Source: UBA3478 sp964217345
GTDB lineage: Bacteria; Bacteroidota; Bacteroidia; Flavobacteriales; Flavobacteriaceae
DNA length: 64,000 nucleotides
Direction of reading: 5' to 3'
NCBI GenBank assembly: GCA_964217345.1
Contig: CAXPJI010000006.1
Location: 1 to 64,000 of the forward strand
Positions 34,080 to 43,101 of the stretch are shown here, piece after piece (positions within the stretch are counted from its first letter, which is position 1; the number at the start of each line of letters is the position of its first letter). Made by a program: the position numbers and the translations under genes. The notes beneath the pieces are model-generated. The model was not told where the DNA came from and searched no databases. It worked only from the letters and a program-made list of their open reading frames with translations.

Positions 34080-36512
34080 CTAGATATGGTCTACATGAAA
34101 TATCACCTGAATTTTTGAAAATCCGGGGACATTATCAAAAGATTTCTTGAAACGCAGCAATTGTTTTTTAAGCGAAGACATCGGGTAATTAAGTGGAGCC
34201 TTGATGAGTATCTGTTGATAATATTGGTTTCTAATTTTCTCAATGGTGGGGGCATCGTTCCCTAATACTACTACCCCATTTATTTGACGCACCCCTTTTG
34301 CAAACCAAGAGGCACCTTCGATCGCCAAGGATACTTGTTTGGCTAAAAATTGAATCTTAATCATCCGAACATAGGGCGGATAATTAAAAAGTCTCCGCTC
34401 GGCGAATTCACTTGCGATAAATTCAGAAACATTACGGCCTTGTAAACTTCGAAACACACGATGATTGGGGTCAAAGGTCTGGATGAGAACTTTTGAAGTT
34501 TCTGAAGTCCTTCCAGCTCTACCAGAGACCTGAGTTAACTGTTGAAAGGCACGTTCATGAGCCCTGTAGTCTGCTCTGCGCAACAGCTGATCCGCATTTA
34601 CAACCACAACTAAGCCAATATTTTTAAAATCAAGTCCTTTACTGACCATTTGCGTTCCTACCAAAATCTGCAATTCTTGGTTTTCGAATTTTTCAAGAAG
34701 CTTTTGATGACCCGATTTACCTTTTTGAGTATCTCTGTCCATTCGGCCCACCTTGTAACTAGGAAACAACTCTTTGACCAACTCTTCAACCTGTTGAGTT
34801 CCGAGTCCATGTTTATCTAAGGAAGATGAATGACATTTTGTGCAGTGATTCGCTACGCTCTCAGAATAACCACAGTAATGACATCTTAACGATTGATCCA
34901 ATCGATGAAAGGTGAGACTTACATCACAATTCTTACATCCAGGGATATGACCACAATCCAAACATTCTAATAAACTTGAGAATCCCCTGCGATTCTGAAA
35001 GAAAAGAACTTGTTTCTTTTCACTAAGAATCTTCACTACCTGGTCAATTACTGGCTGTGAAATCCAAGACCTCATGAGTTTTTTCTTTCTTAAAAGCGCT
35101 TTATCTAGAACCTGGATGTCTGGTAATTGAGATTCACCAAACCGCTCACCTAGATATACATAGTGGTATTTGGATTGCTTGTTTTCACCAAAACCGGCAT
35201 TATACAACGACTCTAGACTGGGAGTTGCAGAACCTAAAATAATTGGACAATGTTCTTTATGAGCTAAATAAACGGCTAAATCTCTCGCTTGATAACGAGG
35301 GGCTGGATCGTGCTGTTTATAGGAGGGATCGTGCTCTTCATCTACAACAATTAAACCGAGGTTGTTGAATGGAAGCAGTAATGCAGACCTCGCTCCTACG
35401 ATTACCTTTGCCTCATCAGAGTTTTCTCTAACCTTATTCCAAAACTCTGCCTTTTCAACCGTTGAAAGGCTTGAACTATAGGCGATGACTTGTTTAGAAA
35501 ACCGCTTATTCAAGCGCTTCCAAAGTGAAGTAGTCAGTGCAATTTCTGGCAGCAGAAATAAAACCTGTTTTCCTTGTTTTAGAACCTCTTCAATGAAACT
35601 CATGTAAAGCATTGTCTTCCCCGAACCCGTCAACCCGTGCAATAAAACGGGCTTACTTGCCTTAAAACCCCGGTTGATTTCTATAACAGCCTTTTGTTGT
35701 AACTCTGATAATTCGAAGACTACCTCCTCATCCTCTTTACCTGAAATACGATCGAAAACTCTAGAGTCTAAACGAAATACACCCTTCTTAATTAAGCTAT
35801 TACGAATGGATGTGCTGATTGCGAATTTCTTAGAAAAAGGTAACCAAGCTATTTCGTTAGCTCCTTTCGCTTCGTTAAAAAACTGCATGACCATATCGCG
35901 CTGTGCAGGTGCTTTGGTTTGCTTTAAAATTTCCTCTGCTTTTGCTGTATCTTCTAAGACCAACCAAGGAGTAAATTTCTGATACCCTTTATTATCGATC
36001 TGCTCAAATCGTTCAAGAATCTCCAATTCAATGAGATCATTTAGACACTTATTCAGTCCTTTAATCTCCGCATGTTTACGAATAAAAGAAAGCTTTTGGG
36101 GCTGCTGTTCGAGTAGTTCGCATAAAAGGTATTGGTCATCGGTGAGTTTACGGTTTCTAAAATCATCATCGATTAAATGAACCATCGATTCACTCTCAAA
36201 AAGCAATGCAGAAGGCAGCGCTGCCCGCATTACTTCTCCAATTCCACAGAGGTAATAGGAAGCAATCCAGTTCCATAAGTCGATTTGAGTCTTGCTAACG
36301 ATGGCCTGATTATCGAGAACTTCCTCTATTGCCTTTACTGGATAGCTTGGGATTTCTTCACTTACACCAACTACTATCCCTGTGTAAAATTTGTTTCTGC
36401 CGAAGGGGACAATAACTCTGCATCCGACAAGGTCAATGTCTAACTCATGACTGATGTAGGTGAACGGACGATCAAGAGCTAAAGGAAGAATTACCTCAAC
36501 ATACTTCGTCAT
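34080..36512 (-). CDS. priA: Primosomal protein N' (helicase PriA)
   Basis: PriA reloads the replisome at stalled forks. The N-terminal DNA-binding domain begins YVEVILPLALDRPFTYISHE. The helicase core has Walker A LHGLTGSGKTML, Walker B VVDEEHDPSYKQHD and GSATPSLES. Eight cysteines in four CxxC pairs (CLDCGH, CKNCDVS, CHYCGY, CTKCHS) bind two zinc ions. Motif VI is LTQVSGRAGR. The length of 810 residues is typical of the family's longer forms. The start overlaps the stop of the yihY-like gene (ATGA). Confidence 0.96.
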   Translation of the reverse strand: MTKYVEVILPLALDRPFTYISHELDIDLVGCRVIVPFGRNKFYTGIVVGVSEEIPSYPVKAIEEVLDNQAIVSKTQIDLWNWIASYYLCGIGEVMRAALPSALLFESESMVHLIDDDFRNRKLTDDQYLLCELLEQQPQKLSFIRKHAEIKGLNKCLNDLIELEILERFEQIDNKGYQKFTPWLVLEDTAKAEEILKQTKAPAQRDMVMQFFNEAKGANEIAWLPFSKKFAISTSIRNSLIKKGVFRLDSRVFDRISGKEDEEVVFELSELQQKAVIEINRGFKASKPVLLHGLTGSGKTMLYMSFIEEVLKQGKQVLFLLPEIALTTSLWKRLNKRFSKQVIAYSSSLSTVEKAEFWNKVRENSDEAKVIVGARSALLLPFNNLGLIVVDEEHDPSYKQHDPAPRYQARDLAVYLAHKEHCPIILGSATPSLESLYNAGFGENKQSKYHYVYLGERFGESQLPDIQVLDKALLRKKKLMRSWISQPVIDQVVKILSEKKQVLFFQNRRGFSSLLECLDCGHIPGCKNCDVSLTFHRLDQSLRCHYCGYSESVANHCTKCHSSSLDKHGLGTQQVEELVKELFPSYKVGRMDRDTQKGKSGHQKLLEKFENQELQILVGTQMVSKGLDFKNIGLVVVVNADQLLRRADYRAHERAFQQLTQVSGRAGRTSETSKVLIQTFDPNHRVFRSLQGRNVSEFIASEFAERRLFNYPPYVRMIKIQFLAKQVSLAIEGASWFAKGVRQINGVVVLGNDAPTIEKIRNQYYQQILIKAPLNYPMSSLKKQLLRFKKSFDNVPGFSKIQVIFHVDHI

Positions 36513-37444
36513 TCCTTTGAGGTATTCAATTCATTCTTTAATCGGGCTAAAACGGCATTTAATTCGAAACCTAATAAGAGGATGTTTGAATTTAGCCACA
36601 AAAAAACCATCAGTATCAACAACCCTCCAAGTGCGCCGTATAGTTCATTATAACTAGCAAATTTTTCAATGTATACTCCAAACAAATAAGAAGTAATCAA
36701 AAGAAGTAAGGTAGTCATAAGTGGCCCCCAGGAAAAGAATGCGATTCTAGTCGCTCGTGCGGTACCAAAATAATACAATAAACTGGTCCCTATGTAAGAC
36801 ATAAAAGTTACGAATAGCAGTGAAATTCGATTTTGACTGAAGCGTGCCTCATCTAGACCTAATTCAACGATATAGAATTCAGAGTAGATGTAAGCAATAG
36901 CTCCTACTATGATGCCTAGGGATAAAAGTAGCCCTACAAAGACGGCGTATGCGTATTGCTTAAAAAAGTTTTGATTCAGTTTGATATGATAGGATTGGTC
37001 AAATTGACTAAAAATAGAACTGACCCCATTAGCAACTAGAAAAATCGACAACAAAAATGTGGTTGATAATAATCCATCAGTTGGCTGATTTTTCAACTGT
37101 TCAAAAATCTGAGAAAAATACTCCGCAGTTGCCCCAGGCAAAAAGGACTCCAAAAAGAAAAGAAGCTTCTGATCGAATGGCTCAGAGGTTGTTTCAACTA
37201 GCGGAATCAAATAAGGAATAAGTGTCAATAAAAAGATCAGTAAAGGAAATAGAGCCATAAAAAGACTGAAGGCGATAGAACTTGCTCTTGAGGTTAACGC
37301 TCCCTTGATAATGCCAGAGATGTATAGATTAATCAAGTCGAATAATGAGAAACCGGGGTAACCGGGTAACTTAACCGTTCTAAGGGCCCTAACCAGCGTT
37401 TTTACTACTGGCCAATTCAAGAATTTTTCTACGGAGGCATCCAT
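36509..37444 (-). CDS. YihY/BrkB-family membrane protein
   Basis: An inner-membrane protein with about six helices, for example IAFSLFMALFPLLIFLLTLIPYLI and LGGLLILMVFLWLNSNILLLGFELNAVL. The family signature SSIAFSLFMALFPLLIF and the C-terminal WLNSNILLLGFELNA are typical. It was once labelled ribonuclease BN in error; its function is unknown. I chose ATG at 37444 (311 residues) over the longer GTG at 37474, which overlaps the promoter of the divergent rlmH. It is coupled to priA. Confidence 0.85.
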   Translation of the reverse strand: MDASVEKFLNWPVVKTLVRALRTVKLPGYPGFSLFDLINLYISGIIKGALTSRASSIAFSLFMALFPLLIFLLTLIPYLIPLVETTSEPFDQKLLFFLESFLPGATAEYFSQIFEQLKNQPTDGLLSTTFLLSIFLVANGVSSIFSQFDQSYHIKLNQNFFKQYAYAVFVGLLLSLGIIVGAIAYIYSEFYIVELGLDEARFSQNRISLLFVTFMSYIGTSLLYYFGTARATRIAFFSWGPLMTTLLLLITSYLFGVYIEKFASYNELYGALGGLLILMVFLWLNSNILLLGFELNAVLARLKNELNTSKE

Positions 37445-37459
37445 TTTATGAACTCGACT

Positions 37460-37467
37460 TATTTTTG
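37460..37467 (+). promoter_or_regulatory. -7 element for rlmH
   Basis: TATTTTTG matches the consensus and lies 21 bases before the rlmH ATG at 37489. It rules out the upstream in-frame codon at 37465 as the start. Confidence 0.55.
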
Positions 37468-37488
37468 AGGTCACACGAATTTAAGAAA

Positions 37489-37962
37489 ATGAAAGTGACC
37501 CTGCTAGTAATTGGTAAAACCGATGACAAGCTTCTCAAAGAGCTTATTGACAAATACCATAAAAAACTGAAACATTATGCGAGATTCAGTTACACCGAAA
37601 TTCCAGATCCGTCTCGTAGGAAATCGCTCAGCATCGATGATCAAAAGGAGCAAGAAGCTCAAAAAATCGAAAGTTTAATAGACAAGCAATCGAAACTCAT
37701 TTTACTAGATGAGAATGGAAGAACCTTTAGTTCAAGGTCATTCGCTAGTTTCATTGAAAACCAAGGCTTGCAAGGAAATAGTAATTTAACCTTTGTAATT
37801 GGTGGCCCTTATGGGTTTAGTGACTCGTTAAAAGCCAAGGCACTTTTACTGATATCCCTTTCTAAAATGACCTTCACTCATCAGATGGTGCGATTGATTT
37901 TCAGTGAGCAGTTATATCGAGCCTTTTCAATTCTAAAAGGTGAACCCTATCATCACGATTAG
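37489..37962 (+). CDS. rlmH: 23S rRNA (pseudouridine1915-N3)-methyltransferase
   Basis: RlmH methylates pseudouridine 1915 in helix 69 of 23S rRNA. The SPOUT fold is recognised from KVTLLVIGKTDDKLLKELIDKYHKKLKHYARF, the SAM loop FVIGGPYGFSDSLK and the C-terminal MTFTHQMVRLIFSEQLYRAFSILKGEPYHHD, which is highly conserved. The length is 157 residues from ATG at 37489, the usual size. The upstream codon at 37465 is inside the promoter. Confidence 0.96.
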   Translation: MKVTLLVIGKTDDKLLKELIDKYHKKLKHYARFSYTEIPDPSRRKSLSIDDQKEQEAQKIESLIDKQSKLILLDENGRTFSSRSFASFIENQGLQGNSNLTFVIGGPYGFSDSLKAKALLLISLSKMTFTHQMVRLIFSEQLYRAFSILKGEPYHHD

Positions 37963-37968
37963 CGACTT

Positions 37969-39852
37969 CTAATAAAGAACTCTGAATCGAATGGTATTCG
38001 GAATTTGTCTCAATGCTTCAATCACTTCAGGATTGTAAGCACTATCAACATCAGAGATTACATAGCCTACCTCAGGGTCCGTTGACAAGAATTGACCCAC
38101 CAAATTCAGCTTATACTCAGCAAGTATTTTATTGATCGCTGCCATAACCCCTGGAACATTTCTATGAATGTGTAAGAAGCGGTGACGGTCCTGTTGCTGT
38201 GGTAGTCTAATGTTTGGAAAGTTAACAGCATCCTCAGTGTTCCCCGAATTGATATAACCCATGATCTTTTTAGGTACGAATCCTGCTATATCTCGTTGGG
38301 CTTCAATAGTACTCCCTCCGATATGAGGAGTAAGAATCACGTTCTCTAAGCCTAATAGTGGACTTTCATAGCTACCATTCTGCTTAGGTTCTACAGGAAA
38401 CACATCAACCGCTGCTCCTGCGAGTTTCCCAGATTTTAAATGTTGTGCAAGCGCATCAATATCTACTACAAACCCGCGAGATAAATTAATCAGATATGCA
38501 CCATCTTTACAGAGTCTTAATTCGCGATCTCCAATTAAATTCTTGTTTTGTGGGTTATCGTCAACATGCAAAGAAATCACATCACTGATACGTAATAGAT
38601 CATCAAGGCTAACTACCCTTTCGGCATTACCCAAACCTAGAGTATCCTGTAAATCGTAGAAGTAAACCTTCATACCGATCGCTTCGGCTAGAACAGAAAG
38701 TTGCTTACCAATATTTCCATAACCCACAATACCCAGAGTTTTTCCTCTCACCTCCCTAGACCCAGCAGCAGTTTTATTCCAAACGCCATCATGCATTTCT
38801 GAAGAACGCTGAAAAGTAGAGCGCATAAGCATTACAATCTGACCTAGTGCTAGTTCTACTACAGATCTTGTATTACTGTAGGGTGCGTTAAAAACAACCA
38901 CTCCTGACATTTTGCAAGCTTCAAGATCAATTTGAGTGGTACCAATACAAAAGGCACCAATAACCAGAAGCTTGTCTGCAGCATCTAGAACAGCCTTGGT
39001 AACCTTCGTTTTAGAACGAATACCCAGTACATGAACCCCTTTAATACGCTCTATAAGCTCTGACTCACCCAAAGCCGTAGAAACAAGTTCAACACTGTAA
39101 CCATCATTCTCTAGACGCTCGAGGGCATCTGGATGTATATTCTCTAAAAGAAGGATCTTAATTCGATTCTTAGGGTATGAAAAATTTCTTGGCAAATCGT
39201 TGATATATAAAAATTCATCTAAAGTTTCTGTAACGAAATCGGCATTAGCAACAGCCTTCTCTCGCTTCACGTTTTCTGTATATGCAAAAAATTTCTTGGC
39301 AATACCGGCTTCTCTCATTACATAATCAGAATAGCCATCACCAATTACTTGAATATCACCTGAAAGGTTTAGCCCCTTCAAGCATTCAATTTTACCATTG
39401 TGCTTCGATAATGGATTATCTTTATCGAAACCAACAATAAAGCCGCTATTATCAAATGTAAACGTATTTGCATAAACGCGATCGGCTGGGATGTGAAACT
39501 GTTCAACGATAGGAATAATGAACTCCTTAAAACCCGCCGAAATCACGTAAATTTCATCTCGATGAGTTTCAAAAAACTTGCGGTTGGATGCGAACGAATG
39601 GGAAATCTTATCTTTTAATTCCTCTATCAGTAACTCGAGATGGTCGCGATGCGCCCCAAGAAGCTTTATTCTTTGCTCCAAAGATTCAGTGAAAGAGATA
39701 TCACCATCAATTCCAAGATTGGTAATTTCTTTAATTTGATCTATGATCGCTTCTTTCTTCGGGTTTTCTTCAAGCGAAATCTCTGCAAGAATATCAAGAG
39801 CTTCAACTCGAGTAATGGTACTATCGAAATCGAAAATGTAAGAGGTAGGCAC
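37969..39852 (-). CDS. Fused phosphoserine phosphatase (SerB-like)/D-3-phosphoglycerate dehydrogenase (SerA)
   Basis: One protein appears to hold the first and last enzymes of serine synthesis. The N-terminal ~220 residues form a HAD phosphatase with FDFDSTITRVEAL, VISAGF, a Lys in KIECLKGL and VIGDGYSDYVM. The remainder is SerA: an NRIKILLLENIHPDALERL start, NAD site GKTLGIVGYGNIGKQL, INLSRGFVVD, DVFPVEP, LTPHIGGST and a C-terminal ACT domain. Fusions like this are known in Bacteroidota. I chose GTG at 39852, which matches relatives; the longer frame starts with TTG at 39879, inside a perfect -7 element. SerC is not in the window. Confidence 0.93.
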   Translation of the reverse strand: MPTSYIFDFDSTITRVEALDILAEISLEENPKKEAIIDQIKEITNLGIDGDISFTESLEQRIKLLGAHRDHLELLIEELKDKISHSFASNRKFFETHRDEIYVISAGFKEFIIPIVEQFHIPADRVYANTFTFDNSGFIVGFDKDNPLSKHNGKIECLKGLNLSGDIQVIGDGYSDYVMREAGIAKKFFAYTENVKREKAVANADFVTETLDEFLYINDLPRNFSYPKNRIKILLLENIHPDALERLENDGYSVELVSTALGESELIERIKGVHVLGIRSKTKVTKAVLDAADKLLVIGAFCIGTTQIDLEACKMSGVVVFNAPYSNTRSVVELALGQIVMLMRSTFQRSSEMHDGVWNKTAAGSREVRGKTLGIVGYGNIGKQLSVLAEAIGMKVYFYDLQDTLGLGNAERVVSLDDLLRISDVISLHVDDNPQNKNLIGDRELRLCKDGAYLINLSRGFVVDIDALAQHLKSGKLAGAAVDVFPVEPKQNGSYESPLLGLENVILTPHIGGSTIEAQRDIAGFVPKKIMGYINSGNTEDAVNFPNIRLPQQQDRHRFLHIHRNVPGVMAAINKILAEYKLNLVGQFLSTDPEVGYVISDVDSAYNPEVIEALRQIPNTIRFRVLY

Positions 39853-39875
39853 GTGTTGTTTATTGATGATTAATG

Positions 39876-39884
39876 GCAAATTTA
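39876..39884 (-). promoter_or_regulatory. -7 element of the serB-serA fusion gene
   Basis: Minus strand TAAATTTGC matches the consensus. The codon at 39879 lies inside it, so translation must begin downstream, most plausibly at GTG 39852. Confidence 0.6.
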
Positions 39885-39907
39885 GCTAAACTTTCAATGC
39901 TTGAGCC

Positions 39908-39916
39908 TATTTTTGC
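39908..39916 (+). promoter_or_regulatory. -7 element of rdgB
   Basis: TATTTTTGC is a perfect match that ends 8 bases before the ATG at 39925. It argues against the TTG at 39901 as the start. Confidence 0.6.
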
Positions 39917-39924
39917 AAGTAGTT

Positions 39925-40515
39925 ATGACTGATTTACCAACACTCGTATTTGCCACTCAAAACCAAGGAAAGCTTGAAGAATTAAAAGGCTTAATTTCCC
40001 ATAAAGTTCATTTGATTTCTTTAAACGAACTCAATTTCGATGAAGATATCCCAGAAACTACTGGCACCCTTGAGGGAAATGCCCATCAGAAAGCCTCAAC
40101 GATTTATAAGCGCTTTGGCAAACCTTGCTTTTCTGATGATAGTGGTCTATTCGTAAATGCGCTAGACGGAGCTCCGGGCGTAGATAGTGCTCATTATTCT
40201 GGTAGTAGAGACAACGAAAAAAACATTGCTCACTTACTTAACAACCTTAGTCACTTCAAAGACAGAAGTGCCTACTTCAAGACGGTATTTTGTTTAATAA
40301 CTCATGACAATACCCATTACTTCGAAGGTATTGTTGAAGGTCATATTGCAGATGGTTCTAGAGGTAATAATGGTTTTGGGTATGACCCGATTTTTGTGCC
40401 AGAAGGTTACAATCAGACCTTTGGAGAACTCGATAAGGAAATTAAAAAATCGCTAAGTCATCGAGCCAGAGCTACACAAAGTTTAATAGAATTTCTTCAA
40501 AAAACAGATCTGTAG
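39925..40515 (+). CDS. rdgB: Non-canonical purine NTP diphosphatase (RdgB/HAM1)
   Basis: RdgB hydrolyses ITP, dITP and XTP to monophosphates and keeps damaged purines out of DNA. The N-terminal FATQNQGKLEELKGL, the catalytic SDDSGLFVNALDGAPGVDSAHYSG and GYDPIFVPEGYNQTFGEL are all present. The length is 196 residues from ATG at 39925. It is divergent from the serine-synthesis gene. Confidence 0.95.
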   Translation: MTDLPTLVFATQNQGKLEELKGLISHKVHLISLNELNFDEDIPETTGTLEGNAHQKASTIYKRFGKPCFSDDSGLFVNALDGAPGVDSAHYSGSRDNEKNIAHLLNNLSHFKDRSAYFKTVFCLITHDNTHYFEGIVEGHIADGSRGNNGFGYDPIFVPEGYNQTFGELDKEIKKSLSHRARATQSLIEFLQKTDL

Positions 40516-40535
40516 AAGCATACACTTATTTAGAC

Positions 40536-40544
40536 TACCTTTGC
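40536..40544 (+). promoter_or_regulatory. -7 element of the DEAD-box helicase gene
   Basis: TACCTTTGC matches TAnnTTTGC and ends 15 bases before the ATG at 40560. No convincing -33 element is visible. Confidence 0.55.
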
Positions 40545-40559
40545 GGCTTAATTCAACCT

Positions 40560-42269
40560 ATGCAATCCTTTTTAAATCTCGGCTTAGATGAAGATCTATT
40601 AATAGCCGTACAACAGATGGGTTTTGAAACTCCATCTGAAATTCAATCAAAAGCAATTCCACAACTGTTAGAGAAAGAGACCGACCTTGTAGCGTTAGCA
40701 CAAACAGGTACTGGTAAAACTGCCGCATTTGGTTTTCCTCTACTTCAAAAAATTGATACTAAACGTAAAGTCGTTCAGGGGCTAATTATCGCTCCTACTC
40801 GAGAGCTTTGTTTACAAATCACTACCGAGCTCGGTAAATATGCTCAATTCAAAAAAGGAATAAAAATTGTTGCCGTTTATGGTGGAGCAAGTGTTAGAGA
40901 GCAAGCAGAATCTATAAAATCAGGAGTTCAAATCGTCGTGGCTACACCCGGTAGGCTTCTTGATTTAATTCAACGTAAAATGCTTCGCATCGATCAAATA
41001 GAATACTGCGTTTTAGATGAGGCTGATGAAATGCTAAACATGGGATTCTACCAAGATATTAAGTCAATTCTGAGTTATACTCCTGAAGACAAATTGACTT
41101 GGCTGTTCTCAGCGACCATGCCTGCAGAAGTTGCTCAAATCGCAAAAGAATTTATGCATCGTCCGCTAGAAATAACGGTCGGAAGCAAAAATGTAGGAGC
41201 AACTACAGTAAGCCACTTCGTGTATACGGTTAGTGCAAGAAATAAGTACGCGGCTCTAAAACGAATCGTAGACAGCGATCCTCAGCTATTTGCTATAATT
41301 TTTTGTAGAACAAAGAGAGAAACTCAAAAAATTGCAGAAAAGCTCATAGAGGACGGATACAATGCAAGTGCCCTACATGGTGATCTAAGTCAAAATCAAA
41401 GGGATCTGGTAATGGCCGGTTTCAGAAAACGTCAAATACAAATTCTAGTAGCTACTGACGTTGCTGCTCGTGGTATTGATGTCGATGATATCACCCATGT
41501 CATCCACTACCAGCTGCCTGATGAACCTGAAACCTATAACCACCGAAGCGGAAGAACAGGTAGAGCCGGTAAAACAGGACATTCCCTATGTCTTTGTTCT
41601 AACAGCGACCGAAGAAAAATCGAACAGTTCGAGCGAAAACTTAAAAAGAAATTCGAGTTCGCCGAGGTTCCTTCTGTTGATGGAATCATTGAGAATCAGC
41701 TTAAAAGTCTAGCAGATAAACTAAGGGATACTGAGGTGGATGAGAGCATTGAAAGCTACATGCCTCTTTTAGAGGAAACCCTCGCTTCTATCGATCGCGA
41801 AACACTTCTAAGAAAAGTGTTTGGAGAAGCCTATAATCGATTGGCCCAGTACTATCTAAAAGAAAACTTTAGCTCTGAAAATGCTTCTGAGCCAAGCTCG
41901 AGAGCGAAACACGGTGAGGTTCGCTTTTTCATCAACCTAGGTGAAAGAGACGGCTTTAACTGGAAGTCGATGAAAGATTATCTTAAGAATGCTCTTGAAC
42001 TTCAACGAGAAGATATTTTCAAGGTCGATACACTCAATAACTTCTCATTCTTTAATTTAGATACTGCTCTTACTGATTTAGTTCTAGAAACCTTTAAAGA
42101 CACTGAATATAACGGATACCGAGTAAGTGTAGAAGTTACTAAGCAAGGGGAAGATTCAGGGAATAAAGGAAAATCGAAAAAAGGAAACTTCAAGACTAAA
42201 CCCTCTAGAAACTTCAGCAAAAATTCTAAAAAAACGACCGGCAAAAGAAAACGCAAAGGGTTTTATTAA
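40560..42269 (+). CDS. DEAD-box RNA helicase, DeaD/CsdA type
   Basis: This ATP-dependent RNA helicase has the Q-motif GFETPSEIQSKAIP, Walker A AQTGTGKTAA, PTRELCLQ, TPGRLLDL, DEAD in VLDEADEMLN, SAT and the RecA-2 motifs VATDVAARGIDVDD and YNHRSGRTGRAGKTG. A DbpA-like RNA-binding domain follows at about residues 460-535 (VRFFINLGERDGFNWKSMKDYL), and a basic K/R/S-rich tail ends the 569 residues. Such proteins help ribosome assembly and cold adaptation. It is monocistronic in appearance. Confidence 0.93.
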   Translation: MQSFLNLGLDEDLLIAVQQMGFETPSEIQSKAIPQLLEKETDLVALAQTGTGKTAAFGFPLLQKIDTKRKVVQGLIIAPTRELCLQITTELGKYAQFKKGIKIVAVYGGASVREQAESIKSGVQIVVATPGRLLDLIQRKMLRIDQIEYCVLDEADEMLNMGFYQDIKSILSYTPEDKLTWLFSATMPAEVAQIAKEFMHRPLEITVGSKNVGATTVSHFVYTVSARNKYAALKRIVDSDPQLFAIIFCRTKRETQKIAEKLIEDGYNASALHGDLSQNQRDLVMAGFRKRQIQILVATDVAARGIDVDDITHVIHYQLPDEPETYNHRSGRTGRAGKTGHSLCLCSNSDRRKIEQFERKLKKKFEFAEVPSVDGIIENQLKSLADKLRDTEVDESIESYMPLLEETLASIDRETLLRKVFGEAYNRLAQYYLKENFSSENASEPSSRAKHGEVRFFINLGERDGFNWKSMKDYLKNALELQREDIFKVDTLNNFSFFNLDTALTDLVLETFKDTEYNGYRVSVEVTKQGEDSGNKGKSKKGNFKTKPSRNFSKNSKKTTGKRKRKGFY

Positions 42270-42331
42270 AATCAAGTTAATTACCGCTAATCACTCGTGA
42301 ATTTGTAAATTAATTCCTTGATTCGCATACT

Positions 42332-43099
42332 GTGAAAAAAAGCGTAATTCTTTTATTTTTTATATTCCTTCATTGGGGAACATCCTTCGGACAAGAAAGC
42401 CAGGCTAAAGAGGTCGAACTAAAGGCCAAGGTTGTCGGCAGCTCTAACAATCTACCTCTTGAAGGGGTTCATATCATAAACCTGAACAAGGTAATTGGAA
42501 GTATTACCGATCTCGCAGGTGAATTTAGGATTAACGCAAGTGTTGGCGACACGCTATACATTACTTTTCTAGGGTTTAAACCTGAAAGAGTCCGGGTGTC
42601 CAATGACCTTGTTAATCTAGAGAACAGCTCAATTACCCTAACCGAGTTAGCCTACGCGTTAGAGGAGGTGGTTGTTAGACCCTATCAACTAACAGGATAC
42701 CTAGAGATCGATGTGCGAAACTTACCTATTTCAAGCGCGTTTCAGTACAGTATTTCGGGATTAAATTTTAGTTATGAAGGAAGATCAAAAAGCGCAGCAA
42801 AGCAATTATCCTCTGTCCTTAACGGTCCCGTCAACTTCATAAAAAGCATATTCACCAAGAATCAAATGCAATTCGACAAGCTACCCAATATGAAGCAGGA
42901 TGATCGAATTCGCGAACTATTAGCCACTAAATTTGATCGTGAAACCCTTAGTGTGCTTTTGCAAATTGATCAGCAAGAAATTATTCGAATTTTAAATAAT
43001 TGTAGTTACTCCCAAAGTTTCATACAGGATGCAAACGACCTTCAAATACTTGATGCGATTAGTCAGTGTTATGAAGAATATAAAATCCTCAACCGATAA
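42332..43099 (+). CDS. Secreted protein with carboxypeptidase-like regulatory domain
   Basis: A signal peptide (KKSVILLFFIFLHWGTSFGQ) is followed by a CarboxypepD_reg-like beta-sandwich: KAKVVGSSNNLPLEGVHIINLNKVIGSITDLAGEFRI and DTLYITFLGFKPERV. This domain usually precedes a TonB-dependent receptor or anchors surface proteins, but here the remaining ~130 residues are a helical region (LLATKFDRETLSVLLQIDQQEIIRIL) with no barrel. The start codon is GTG at 42332. It lies 2 bases before the amylase gene, so the two proteins may act together at the cell envelope. The function is otherwise unknown. Confidence 0.78.
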   Translation: MKKSVILLFFIFLHWGTSFGQESQAKEVELKAKVVGSSNNLPLEGVHIINLNKVIGSITDLAGEFRINASVGDTLYITFLGFKPERVRVSNDLVNLENSSITLTELAYALEEVVVRPYQLTGYLEIDVRNLPISSAFQYSISGLNFSYEGRSKSAAKQLSSVLNGPVNFIKSIFTKNQMQFDKLPNMKQDDRIRELLATKFDRETLSVLLQIDQQEIIRILNNCSYSQSFIQDANDLQILDAISQCYEEYKILNR

Positions 43100-43101
43100 T
43101 T

